Origin: Reyranella sp.
Lineage (GTDB): Bacteria > Pseudomonadota > Alphaproteobacteria > Reyranellales > Reyranellaceae
Direction: 5' to 3'
Assembly (NCBI GenBank): GCA_030681635.1
Contig: JAUXRT010000007.1
Coordinates: 1-8,331 of the forward strand
Length of the DNA stretch: 8,331 bases
Below the pieces are notes generated by a model that saw nothing but the letters and a program-made list of their open reading frames with translations, was not told the DNA's origin and searched no databases. Numbering within the stretch: position 1 is the stretch's first letter; every line of letters starts with the position of its first letter. This document shows, piece by piece, positions 1 through 6,831 of the stretch. The translations under genes and the position numbers were made by a program.

Positions 1-217
1 GTGTGTAGCTGCCGAGCTCGCCGACATGGCGCGGGTCCTGGAGGCTCGCCTCGTCCGGGACCAGCTCCCAGTATTCGAGATGCAGCAGCACGAACGAGGC
101 GACGCGGGCATTTTTAGGCCAGTTGAGCCGCGGCCGTTTGGGGAACGGCGCATAGTCGTACCAGGGATTGTCCATGCCGGCGGGCAGCGGCGGCGGGTTC
201 TTGGGAACGGTGCTCAT
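1..217 (-). CDS. PuuE/NodB-fold polysaccharide deacetylase family protein, N-terminal part only (runs off the left edge)
   Basis: Only the first 72 residues are in the window. After a proline-rich start the protein reads PRLNWPKNARVASFVLLHLE, which matches in order and spacing the N-terminus of the next gene (PKLSWPNGARVAVWVCPNIE), so the two are tandem paralogues. This is the first beta strand of the PuuE-like branch of the NodB-homology (carbohydrate esterase 4) fold. The start at 217 is well supported: a perfect AAGGAGG lies 6 bases upstream, built from the last codons of the preceding gene, whose stop is only 1 base away, so translational coupling is likely. A later Met (residue 15) is less likely to be the start. 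Where classical NodB enzymes carry a metal-binding Asp pair, this protein has H46-L-E48. By family it could be an allantoinase-like hydrolase or a deacetylase; the catalytic C-terminal half is not visible, so substrate cannot be told. Confidence 0.8.
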   Translation of the reverse strand, partial: MSTVPKNPPPLPAGMDNPWYDYAPFPKRPRLNWPKNARVASFVLLHLEYWELVPDEASLQDPRHVGELGSYT

Positions 218-218
218 T

Positions 219-1118
219 TTAAGCCTCCTTCCCGAGATGCTGCTGGAACGGTTTGAGGCCATTCGCCACGTAATGATCGAGGATCTCCTCGGCGGTGCAG
301 ACCCAGGCGTCCTTGTGCTTGCGGATATAGGCCAGCGCGCGGTCGAGATGTTTCAGGCGATGCGGCGCGCCCATCATGTAGGGGTGCAGCGCGATGCACA
401 TGACGCGGCCGTTCTCCGGCCCCTCGCGATAGACCGTGTCGAAATGGTCGATGATCATCTGCGCGAATTCCTCGGCCTCGACCGGCTGGCGGTAGATCAG
501 CGCGTCGTTGAGATCCATCGTGTAGGGCACGTGGATCAGCGGGCCGTGCTTCGTGGCGAGCGGCGTCGGCTGGTCGTCGTGATAGAAGTCGCAGATATAT
601 TCTAGGCCCGCCTCCTTCACGAGGTCGGGCGTGTTGAAGGTGTTGGAAATGGCGGGCGAGAACCAGCCGCGCAGCTTGCGGCCGGTCAGGCGCAGGTGGG
701 TGGCCTTGCTGTGCTCGATGACGGCGCGCTCTTCTTCTTCGCTATAACCCCAGTGATAGCGCGTGTTGAGATAGCCGTGGCTCATGTATTCCCAGCGCCG
801 GGCCTCCATGGCTTCGAGGATCTCGGGAAACATTTCTATGACCGACATCGAGAGCGACACGGTGCAGCGTACGCTGTGCTTGTCTAGCACCTCGAACATC
901 CGCCACAGGCCGACGCGGTTGCCGTAGTCGCGGCCGCCGTAGCCCAGCACGTCGGGATGCGGCATGCGCGGCCAGGGATTGCGCACGCGGACCTCGGCCG
1001 GAACATATTCGTAGTGCTCGATATTGGGGCAGACCCAGACCGCGACGCGGGCGCCATTGGGCCAGGAAAGCTTCGGGCGTTCGACGACGGGGGAGTAGCT
1101 GTAGCGGTGCGGATCCAT
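219..1118 (-). CDS. PuuE-like polysaccharide deacetylase family protein (possible allantoinase)
   Basis: A complete 299-residue protein, close to the roughly 300 residues of PuuE allantoinases. Visible landmarks are RVAVWVCPNIE (24-34), DYGNRVGLWRMFEVLD (64-79), SHGY (113-116), HVPYTMDLND (196-205) and ALHPYMMG (243-250); this series follows the order seen in PuuE and not that of classical chitin or peptidoglycan deacetylases. The NodB Asp-Asp pair is replaced by N32-x-E34, and the second His of the HxxxH metal site is replaced by N118, so a standard metal-dependent deacetylase mechanism looks unlikely. The start at 1118 was chosen because homology begins there; the frame stays open upstream only as antisense of xdhA. 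The ribosome site is weak (an AAAGAGA stretch). It is divergent from xdhAB, which fits a role after urate in purine breakdown, opening the allantoin ring. That substrate is inferred from relatedness and neighbourhood; other amidohydrolase or deacetylase substrates remain possible. Confidence 0.82.
   Translation of the reverse strand: MDPHRYSYSPVVERPKLSWPNGARVAVWVCPNIEHYEYVPAEVRVRNPWPRMPHPDVLGYGGRDYGNRVGLWRMFEVLDKHSVRCTVSLSMSVIEMFPEILEAMEARRWEYMSHGYLNTRYHWGYSEEEERAVIEHSKATHLRLTGRKLRGWFSPAISNTFNTPDLVKEAGLEYICDFYHDDQPTPLATKHGPLIHVPYTMDLNDALIYRQPVEAEEFAQMIIDHFDTVYREGPENGRVMCIALHPYMMGAPHRLKHLDRALAYIRKHKDAWVCTAEEILDHYVANGLKPFQQHLGKEA
224..230 (-). promoter_or_regulatory. Strong Shine-Dalgarno site of the second deacetylase-like gene
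   Basis: AAGGAGG on the minus strand, 6 bases before the ATG at 217. It is embedded in the Lys-Glu-Ala codons that end the upstream gene and is followed by TAA, one base, then ATG. It decides the start of the downstream paralogue and suggests that ribosomes finishing the first gene re-initiate on the second. Confidence 0.8.
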
Positions 1119-1194
1119 GCGATCTCTTTCTTTGTTTGGCCTGTCGAGTGCATCACGGGTTGCGCTGCACTTCAACGCCCCGCATCCTGTTCGC
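1119..1194. promoter_or_regulatory. Divergent intergenic region between the deacetylase-like pair and xdhAB
   Basis: This 76-base gap must hold the start signals for both directions, since the genes diverge. No convincing sigma70 -35/-10 pair was found for either side. One short interrupted dyad is visible: GTGCA at 1148-1152 and TGCAC at 1166-1170, with 13 bases between. Its length makes it a weak candidate operator for a regulator that would control both purine-related transcripts together. No clear Shine-Dalgarno site precedes the xdhA ATG, so xdhA may be translated from a leaderless or weakly led message. Confidence 0.4.
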
Positions 1195-2577
1195 ATGGCG
1201 GATAACATTCGCTTCACGCTCAACGACGGTCCGGTCGAACTCGTCGGCGTCTCGCCGATGACGACCCTGCTCGACTGGCTGCGCGAGCAGCGCGGGCTGA
1301 AGGGCACCAAGGAAGGCTGCGCCGAGGGCGACTGCGGCGCCTGCACCGTGGTGCTGGAGCGCAGCGATGGACGCCGTGACGCGATGAATGCCTGCATCGC
1401 GCTGCTGGGCCAGCTCGATGGCCAGTCGGTGCGCACGGTCGAGGGGTTGCGCGAACCCGACGGCGCGGCGCACCCGGTGCAGGTGGCGATGGCCGAGTCG
1501 GATGCCACGCAATGCGGCTTCTGCACCCCGGGCTTCGTCATGTCCGCCTATGCCTTTGCCGCCGGGGCTGAGAAGGCCGATCTGGAAACCATCCACGATG
1601 CGCTGGCCGGCAACCTCTGCCGCTGTACCGGTTACAGGCCGATCGTCGAGGCCATGACCAAGGTGGCGGGCCTGCCGGCCGAGCCCGTGCCGGCGCCGCC
1701 GGCACGCGTGGGCTCTGCGGTGTTCGGCGACTCTTTCTTCGCGCCGCGCTCGCTCGCCGAACTGCTGAAGCTGCGCACGGCGCATCCCGAAGCGCTCCTG
1801 CTGGCCGGTGCGACCGACCTCGGCCTGCTGGCCAGCCGCTCGCGCAAGCCGCCTGAGGCGGTGATCCATCTCGCCCACGTGCCGGAACTGACGGCGATCA
1901 CGGAAGACAAGGAGCAGATCACGATCGGTGCCGCCGCCACCTATGCCGCCGCGCTGCCGACCCTGATCGCCGCATACCCGGCGCTGAAAACCTATCTCGC
2001 GCGGCTGGGGTCGCGGCAGATCCGGTCGCTGGGCACGATCGGCGGCAATATCGGCACGGCCTCGCCGATCGGCGACATGCCGCCGGTGCTGCTGGCATTG
2101 GAGGCGAGCCTCCGGCTGGTTTCTACGCGCGGCAGTCGCGACTTGCCGCTGGACGAATTCTTCTTGGGCTACCGCAAGACGGCGTTGGCGCCCGACGAAG
2201 TGATCCAGAGCATTTCGATGCCCAAGCTCTGGCCGGGCGAAGTTTTCTTCTGTGACAAGGTGAGCAAGCGCCGCGACCAGGATATTTCCACGGTCGCCGG
2301 CGCCTATCGCCTCAGGATCAAGAATGGGAAGGTCGAGGACGTGCGCATTGGCTTCGGCGGCATGGCGGCAACGCCCAAACGCGCCCGCCACGTCGAAGCG
2401 GCATTGCTGAAAGAGGGTTTCGCTGCTGCTGCGGCGGCGATGCCGAAGGATTTTAAGCCGATCGACGACTGGCGCGGCTCCGCCGCCTATCGCCTGCAGG
2501 TCGCCGCCAACCTGTTGCGCCGTCTGGAACTGCGCATCGCCGAGCCGGGACGCGCGGTCGAGGTCGAGGCGCTATGA
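1195..2577 (+). CDS. xdhA: Xanthine dehydrogenase small subunit (two [2Fe-2S] clusters plus FAD)
   Basis: A 460-residue protein that passes electrons from the molybdenum centre in XdhB through two iron-sulphur clusters to FAD and NAD+ during oxidation of hypoxanthine and xanthine to urate in the cytoplasm. The plant-ferredoxin-type cluster ligands are C42, C47, C50 and C67; the second, helical cluster domain has C107-x2-C110 and C142-R-C144. The FAD domain follows from about residue 175, with LLLAGATDLGL (201-211) and GTIGGNIGTASPIGDMPP (280-297), then the CO-dehydrogenase flavoprotein C-terminal part. This Fe-S plus FAD fusion with a separate Mo subunit is the bacterial XdhA/XdhB layout. The start at 1195 (MADNIRF) was preferred to the in-frame ATG at 1117, because the extra 26 residues are unlike the family and would overlap the divergent gene's start. 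Its stop overlaps the xdhB start as ATGA, so the subunits are coupled in translation. Confidence 0.95.
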   Translation: MADNIRFTLNDGPVELVGVSPMTTLLDWLREQRGLKGTKEGCAEGDCGACTVVLERSDGRRDAMNACIALLGQLDGQSVRTVEGLREPDGAAHPVQVAMAESDATQCGFCTPGFVMSAYAFAAGAEKADLETIHDALAGNLCRCTGYRPIVEAMTKVAGLPAEPVPAPPARVGSAVFGDSFFAPRSLAELLKLRTAHPEALLLAGATDLGLLASRSRKPPEAVIHLAHVPELTAITEDKEQITIGAAATYAAALPTLIAAYPALKTYLARLGSRQIRSLGTIGGNIGTASPIGDMPPVLLALEASLRLVSTRGSRDLPLDEFFLGYRKTALAPDEVIQSISMPKLWPGEVFFCDKVSKRRDQDISTVAGAYRLRIKNGKVEDVRIGFGGMAATPKRARHVEAALLKEGFAAAAAAMPKDFKPIDDWRGSAAYRLQVAANLLRRLELRIAEPGRAVEVEAL

Positions 2578-4895
2578 AGGGCGCGGTCCACAGCGCCCAG
2601 CGCCATGACAGCGCCCTGAAGCATGTGACGGGCCAAGCGCTCTATATCGACGACATGCCCGAGCCACCGGGCACGTTGCATGCCGCCCTGGTGCTGAGCC
2701 CCGCCGCGAGCGGCCGCCTGCGCAAGCTCGATCTTGCCACCGCCAGAGCAATGCCCGGAGTCGTGGCCGTGCTGGGGCCCGACGACATTCCCGGCAAGAA
2801 CGATGTCTCCGCGAACCACCATGGCGAACCGCTGTTCGCCCGGGAGCGTGTCGAGTTCGTGGGCCAGCCCCTGGCGATGGTCGTGGCGACGTCGCTCGAC
2901 GCCGCCCGTCACGCGGCCGACCGGGTGAAGGTCGACATCGAGGTGGATGAGCCGATCCTCGACATCGAGACCGCGCTTGCCCGGAAGGCCTATGTCCAGG
3001 CACCGACGACTCTTCTGCGCGGTGATCCCGACGCCGCACTGAAGAGTGCGCCGCATCGGCTCAGCGCGGAGTTCAGCGTCGGCGGCCAGGAGCATTTCTA
3101 TCTGGAAGGCCAGATCGCCTTTGCGCTGCCCGGCGAGGATGGCGACATCGTCGTCCATTCCTCGACCCAGCATCCGACCGAGGTGCAGCACATCTGCGCG
3201 CGCCTGCTGGCCTGCGACTACAATCGCGTCACGGCCGTCGTGCGCCGGCTGGGCGGCGGCTTCGGCGGCAAGGAGAGCAACGCCTCATGGGTGGCGGGTG
3301 CGGCGGCGGTGGCGGCCAATGCGACGGGCCGGCCGGTAAAACTCCGCCTGCCGCGCGAGATCGACATGATCGCGACCGGCAAGCGTCATCCCTTCCTCTA
3401 TCGCTACACGGTGGGCTTCGACAATGACGGCCGCGTGCTGGCGCTCGATGCGATGCTGGCAGCCGACGCCGGCTTTAGCCTCGATCTCACGCCCGGCGTG
3501 ATGGCGCGGGCGCTCACCCACACCGATAACGCCTACTGGATCCCGCATTTCCGCGCCGTGGGCCACGCCTGCAAGACGAACAAGCAATCCAACACCGCCT
3601 TCCGCGGCTTCGGTGGGCCGCAGGGCGTGGTGATCATGGAAGACGCGCTCGATCGCATCGCGCGTCATCTCGGCCGCGACGCCAACGACGTGCGGGCGCT
3701 CAACTTCTACGGCGCGGGCGGCGACGAGACGCCCTACGGCCAGAAGGTCGACGAGAACCATCTCGCCCGCTGCTGGGCCGAGGTGAAGCAAGGCGGCGAG
3801 TGGGAGCGTCGTCGCGCGGAGATCGATGCCTTCAACAAGACGAACCTGATCCTGAAGCGCGGGCTGGGACTTTTCCCACTGAAGTTCGGCATCTCCTTCA
3901 ACCTGCCGCACATGAACCAGGCGGGTGCCTTGGTGCATGTCTATACCGACGGTTCGATCCGCCTGAATCACGGCGGCACCGAGATGGGGCAGGGGCTGTT
4001 CATAAAAGTGGCGCAGGTCGTGGCCGAAGTCTTCAAGGTCGAGGTCGATCGCATCCGGCCCAGCGCGACGTCGACTGCCGAGGTACCCAACACCTCGCCG
4101 ACGGCGGCCTCGACCGGCTCGGACTTGAACGGCTGGGCGGCCTGGGAGGCGGCCAACACCATCAAGACCCGCATGATCGCCTTTGCGTCGGAGCATTTTG
4201 GCGCGGCCGAAAGCGAGATCGAGTTCGCCGACAGTAACGTCCGTATCGCCCCACCTAATTCAAATAGGCCCGGCAGCAATCAGGTCATGAGCTTCGGCGA
4301 GCTGGCGAGGCTTTGCTGGCTGGGCCGTGTCTCGTTGTCGGCCACCGGTTTCTACAAGACACCCAGGATCCATTGGGATGCCGCGGCGATGCGTGGCCAT
4401 CCGTTCTTCTATTTCTCCTTTGGCGCGGCAATGGCGGAAGTGGCCATCGACACGCTGACCGGCGAGAGCCGCGTGCTCCGCGCCGACCTGGTGCAGGACT
4501 GCGGCGAGTCGCTGAACCCCGCGATCGACCTCGGCCAGATCGAGGGTGCTTTCGTGCAGGGCCAGGGCTGGTTCACCTGCGAAGAGCTGTGGTGGGACAA
4601 GCAGGGGAAACTGCGCACCGTCGGCCCCTCGACCTACAAGATCCCGGGCAGCCGTGACGTGCCCCAGGTGTTCAATGTGAAAATGCTCGAGAACGCGCCC
4701 TCGCGCGAGGCGACGATCTTCCGTTCCAAGGCGGTGGGCGAGCCGCCGCTGCTGTTGGCGACGGCGGTATGGACGGCCCTCAAGAATGCCATCGCTGCCG
4801 TGGGGGACGGCAAGACGGCCGTGCGCCTCGACGCGCCGGCTACGCCCGAGCGCGTGCTCGCGGCCGTGGCGGCAGTGCGAACAGCCGCGCGATAA
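2574..4895 (+). CDS. xdhB: Xanthine dehydrogenase large, molybdopterin-binding subunit
   Basis: A 773-residue catalytic subunit that binds the molybdenum cofactor and hydroxylates hypoxanthine and xanthine. Aligned from memory to bovine xanthine oxidoreductase, every signature residue is present: Q199 (bovine Q767), E234 in GGGFGGKE (E802), R312 in MARAL (R880), F346 in TAFRGFGGPQG (F914), F442 in KFGISF (F1009) and the base E723 in VGEPP (E1261). Other family blocks are GGQEHFYLEGQ (170-180), GGTEMGQGL (467-475), NTSPTAAS (506-513) and GPSTYKIPG (684-692). The Arg and both Phe residues mark a purine hydroxylase and argue against aldehyde oxidase or CO dehydrogenase. It overlaps xdhA by 4 bases. 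No xdhC, the chaperone that inserts sulphurated cofactor, is in the window, so it must lie elsewhere. The last 56 bases overlap the 3' end of the convergent tetR gene. Confidence 0.96.
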   Translation: MKGAVHSAQRHDSALKHVTGQALYIDDMPEPPGTLHAALVLSPAASGRLRKLDLATARAMPGVVAVLGPDDIPGKNDVSANHHGEPLFARERVEFVGQPLAMVVATSLDAARHAADRVKVDIEVDEPILDIETALARKAYVQAPTTLLRGDPDAALKSAPHRLSAEFSVGGQEHFYLEGQIAFALPGEDGDIVVHSSTQHPTEVQHICARLLACDYNRVTAVVRRLGGGFGGKESNASWVAGAAAVAANATGRPVKLRLPREIDMIATGKRHPFLYRYTVGFDNDGRVLALDAMLAADAGFSLDLTPGVMARALTHTDNAYWIPHFRAVGHACKTNKQSNTAFRGFGGPQGVVIMEDALDRIARHLGRDANDVRALNFYGAGGDETPYGQKVDENHLARCWAEVKQGGEWERRRAEIDAFNKTNLILKRGLGLFPLKFGISFNLPHMNQAGALVHVYTDGSIRLNHGGTEMGQGLFIKVAQVVAEVFKVEVDRIRPSATSTAEVPNTSPTAASTGSDLNGWAAWEAANTIKTRMIAFASEHFGAAESEIEFADSNVRIAPPNSNRPGSNQVMSFGELARLCWLGRVSLSATGFYKTPRIHWDAAAMRGHPFFYFSFGAAMAEVAIDTLTGESRVLRADLVQDCGESLNPAIDLGQIEGAFVQGQGWFTCEELWWDKQGKLRTVGPSTYKIPGSRDVPQVFNVKMLENAPSREATIFRSKAVGEPPLLLATAVWTALKNAIAAVGDGKTAVRLDAPATPERVLAAVAAVRTAAR

Positions 4896-5490
4896 ATTCG
4901 GCCAGCACGCGGTCCATCTCGCGGCGGGCCGCTTTCTCATCCTTCGCCTCGGCGATCCAGAGTGCTGCCTCGTTGAACGCGCCGGACAGCAGGAACGTCA
5001 CGGGCTCGACCGCGAGGCCGGGATCGGGCCGCTCGGCCAGCACCGCGGCCACGCCCTCGCGCAGGCTGCGCACGCCGTGCGGCGCGTCGATCTCGCGCCA
5101 GCGGTGCCAGCCCAGCACGGCGGGCGCATCGATCAGGTAGATGCGGCGCACTGCGGGATCGAGGCAGGCGTCGATGAAAGCTTTGGTGCCTTCGATCAGG
5201 GCACTGAGCGGATCGGTGACGGGAACGGTCACGTCGTCGATGGTCCCGGCGATGCCGCGCGCCACTTCTTCGACCACGGCCTCGAACAGGGCCCGCTTGT
5301 CCTTGAAGTGATGATAGAGCGCGCCGCGCGTCACCTTGGCTCGCTTCACGATCTCCTCGGTCGCCGCCGCTTCGTAGCCCGAGGCGGCGAAGACGGTGCG
5401 CGCTTCCCTGAGCAGGGTCGCGCGCGTGGCCGCCAGCCGCTCGGCCTGGGTGCGAGAGGGGGTACGAGGTGGAGTCTTGGGTCTTGACAT
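4840..5490 (-). CDS. TetR/AcrR-family transcriptional regulator
   Basis: A 216-residue repressor-type protein. The N-terminal DNA-binding domain spans about residues 20-66, with the helix-turn-helix in TEEIVKRAKVTRGALYHHF (44-62), the most conserved block of the family. Residues from about 85 on are the helical ligand-binding and dimerisation domain (DPAVRRIYLIDAPAVLGW, 111-128; FLLSGAFNEAALWIA, 166-180), which resembles common TetR C-terminal domains but does not reveal the ligand. A basic tail (RPRARARA) is encoded in the stretch overlapping xdhB. It is transcribed away from the VOC and SDR genes, and the 69 bases between hold two dyads, so it very likely represses itself and that unit. It may be unrelated to xdhAB despite touching it. 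The start at 5490 has only a weak ribosome site but fits the usual N-terminal length. Confidence 0.92.
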   Translation of the reverse strand: MSRPKTPPRTPSRTQAERLAATRATLLREARTVFAASGYEAAATEEIVKRAKVTRGALYHHFKDKRALFEAVVEEVARGIAGTIDDVTVPVTDPLSALIEGTKAFIDACLDPAVRRIYLIDAPAVLGWHRWREIDAPHGVRSLREGVAAVLAERPDPGLAVEPVTFLLSGAFNEAALWIAEAKDEKAARREMDRVLAEFIARLFALPPRPRARARA

Positions 5491-5512
5491 ACATACAACC
5501 TGTATCTAAATG
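5484..5512 (+). promoter_or_regulatory. Candidate promoter for the VOC-SDR unit
   Basis: A consensus -35 hexamer TTGACA (5484-5489) lies 17 bases before a poor -10 (TAAATG, 5507-5512), so only the -35 is strong. It overlaps the first codons of the divergent tetR gene. A dyad sits between the two hexamers, and a larger palindrome covers the expected transcription start near 5519 and continues downstream. Repression by steric block would follow if TetR binds either. The call rests on one good hexamer and position, so the start point is uncertain. Confidence 0.4.
5490..5508. promoter_or_regulatory. Smaller dyad, candidate TetR operator
   Basis: TACATACA and TGTATCTA face each other around a central ACC, with 7 of 8 positions complementary (the core ATACA-ACC-TGTAT is perfect). 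The TACATACA/TGTAT half-sites resemble those bound by AcrR-type TetR proteins. It starts at the tetR initiation codon and falls in the spacer of the candidate forward promoter, a position from which a bound repressor would block both directions. Confidence 0.5.
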
Positions 5513-5546
5513 TCGATCGACATACAAATAGTATGTAAATCGACAT
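5510..5546. promoter_or_regulatory. 37-base near-perfect palindrome, probable main TetR operator
   Basis: The left arm ATGTCGATCGACATAC (5510-5525) and right arm GTATGTAAATCGACAT (5531-5546) are complementary at 14 of 16 positions around the 5-base centre AAATA. Nested inside are a perfect 14-base palindrome (5510-5523) and an inner ACATAC-N5-GTATGT site (5520-5536). Its length is like that of the operator bound by two QacR dimers side by side, so cooperative binding of two TetR dimers is a reasonable guess. It ends 2 bases before the Shine-Dalgarno site of the VOC gene. If transcribed it could also fold into a stem close to that site. Confidence 0.7.
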
Positions 5547-5559
5547 GCAGGAGAGAGCA

Positions 5560-5985
5560 ATGCAGCTCAGGAGCTTTTACACCGTGCTCTGCACCGACGA
5601 CGTCGCCGGCACCGCCGCCTTCTGGGAGCGGCATTTCGGCTTCAAACGGGTGTTCGACAGCGGCTGGTACGTTCACCTTGCCAGCGAGGCCTCGGCCACG
5701 GCGCATCTCGCGGTCGTCGACCACCGGCACGAGACCATCCCGGCGCCGTTCCGCAAGACGGCGGCCGGCCTCCTGGTCAATTTCGAGGTCGAGGATGTCG
5801 ATGTGCTCTATGCCAAGGCAGAGGCCGAAGGTCTAAAAATCCATCTCACCCTGCGCGACGAGCCCTGGGGCCAGCGGCACTTCATCACCGAGGACCCCAA
5901 CGGCATCGCCATCGATGTCATCAAGCCGATTCCGCCCAGTGCAGAGTTCGCCAAGCAGTACGCTCCGGACTCGCTGCCAAGGTGA
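5560..5985 (+). CDS. VOC (glyoxalase/bleomycin-resistance fold) family protein
   Basis: A 141-residue protein with the paired beta-alpha-beta-beta-beta modules of the vicinal oxygen chelate superfamily: FYTVLCTDDVAGTAAFWERH (6-25) opens module one, NFEVEDVDVLYAKAEAEG (74-91) opens module two, and the family ending RHFITEDPNGIAIDVI is at 106-121. At the usual metal-ligand positions it shows Y7 and N74 instead of His, and D119 instead of the last Glu, so a metal-dependent glyoxalase I or dioxygenase role looks doubtful; a binding or resistance protein of the bleomycin-resistance kind is an alternative. The start at 5560 is set by AGGAG 6 bases upstream; the in-frame ATG at 5545 lies inside the operator palindrome and has no such site. 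It is first in a unit with the SDR gene, divergent from tetR and presumably induced by the TetR ligand. Confidence 0.87.
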   Translation: MQLRSFYTVLCTDDVAGTAAFWERHFGFKRVFDSGWYVHLASEASATAHLAVVDHRHETIPAPFRKTAAGLLVNFEVEDVDVLYAKAEAEGLKIHLTLRDEPWGQRHFITEDPNGIAIDVIKPIPPSAEFAKQYAPDSLPR

Positions 5986-6032
5986 TCGAAAGATAAGGTG
6001 TCGCCCGATTTTCTGGATTTCGGGAGGACGAA

Positions 6033-6830
6033 ATGGACGTACGCATGGACGGCCGCGTGGCCGTGATCACGGGCGCGAGCACCGGCCTTGGCCTTGCCAT
6101 GGCCAAGGAGTTCGCAGCTTCCGGCGGCTCGGTGGCGATCCTCGCGCGCAAGGCCGACGCCCTCGCGTCGGCCAAGGCCGAGGTCCAGAAGGCGGCCGGC
6201 AAGGCCAACATCAAGATCGAGGCCTATTCCTGCGACGTCGCCAAGGCGGCGCCGATCGCCGATACGATCAAGAAGATCGTGGGCGACTTCGGCAAGGTCG
6301 ACATCCTGGTGAACAACGCCGGCATCAGCCACGCCAAGGCGTTCGACACCGTGACCGATGAGGACTGGCAGGGCGATCTCGACCTTAAACTGTTCGCCGC
6401 CATCCGCCTCGCGCGCCTGGTGCTGCCCGGCATGCGCGAGCGCAAGTGGGGCCGCATCGTCAACGTGCTCAACATCGGCGCCAAGGCGCCCGGTGCCAAT
6501 TCGACGCCGACCAGCGTCAGCCGCGCCGCGGGCCTCGCGCTCACCAAGGCGATGAGCCAGGAGAACGCCCAGCACGGCGTGCTGGTGAACGCCATGCTGG
6601 TCGGTCTGATCGAGAGCGACCAGTGGCAGCGCCGCCACAAGACGGCCGCGGGCGAGGGCAAGACCTACGAGGAGTTCCTGGCCGGCATGGCCCAGGGCCG
6701 CAATCCGCGCGGCCGCATGGGCAAGGCCGTGGACTTCGCGCGCATGGCCTGCTTCCTGTGCTCGGATGCGGGCTCTTTCATCACCGGCGTTGCCATCAAC
6801 GTCGACGGCGGCGCCAGCCCCGTCGTCTGA
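6033..6830 (+). CDS. SDR-family protein with an atypical active site
   Basis: A 265-residue Rossmann-fold protein of normal SDR length. The dinucleotide-binding TGASTGLG is at 13-20, D68-V follows beta strand 3, NNAG is at 94-97 and the C-terminal GVAINVDGGASPVV (252-265) is typical. The Arg after beta strand 2 (LARK, 37-40) suggests NADP(H). The catalytic tetrad is missing, however: the conserved Asn is K119 (DLKLFAAIRL), the Ser position is N147 (VNVLNIGAK), and YxxxK is T160-S-V-S-R164. This pattern looks like a consistent SDR subgroup and not like random decay, because the frame is intact and the flanking motifs are strong, but the reaction cannot be named. The start at 6033 follows GGGAGG at 6022-6027. 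It lies 47 bases after the VOC gene, so both probably share the TetR-controlled transcript. It ends one base before the convergent Coq4-like gene, leaving no room for a terminator. Confidence 0.9.
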   Translation: MDVRMDGRVAVITGASTGLGLAMAKEFAASGGSVAILARKADALASAKAEVQKAAGKANIKIEAYSCDVAKAAPIADTIKKIVGDFGKVDILVNNAGISHAKAFDTVTDEDWQGDLDLKLFAAIRLARLVLPGMRERKWGRIVNVLNIGAKAPGANSTPTSVSRAAGLALTKAMSQENAQHGVLVNAMLVGLIESDQWQRRHKTAAGEGKTYEEFLAGMAQGRNPRGRMGKAVDFARMACFLCSDAGSFITGVAINVDGGASPVV

Positions 6831-6831
6831 T

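Noticed and set aside
1117..1194. Earlier ATG start for xdhA at 1117
   Set aside because: It would add 26 residues not found in the family and would overlap the initiation codon of the divergent gene; MADNIRF at 1195 fits the ferredoxin-domain start.
1119..1541. Open upstream extension of the complete deacetylase-like gene on the minus strand (about 140 extra residues)
   Set aside because: It is antisense to the xdhA iron-sulphur domain, and its sequence is unlike the deacetylase family, whose homology starts at 1118.
1153..2391. A long open frame of 412 codons antisense to xdhA
   Set aside because: Arg-, His- and Gln-rich composition is what high-GC codon bias produces on the opposite strand of a real gene; no known motif is visible and xdhA is unmistakable.
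3285..4196. A 303-codon open frame antisense to xdhB, with further ones at 2487-3191 and 4260-4940
   Set aside because: These are also shadow frames of a strongly conserved gene, with no domain or convincing ribosome site.
5545..5559. Earlier in-frame ATG start for the VOC gene at 5545
   Set aside because: It sits in the right arm of the palindrome with no Shine-Dalgarno site, whereas AGGAG is properly spaced from the ATG at 5560.
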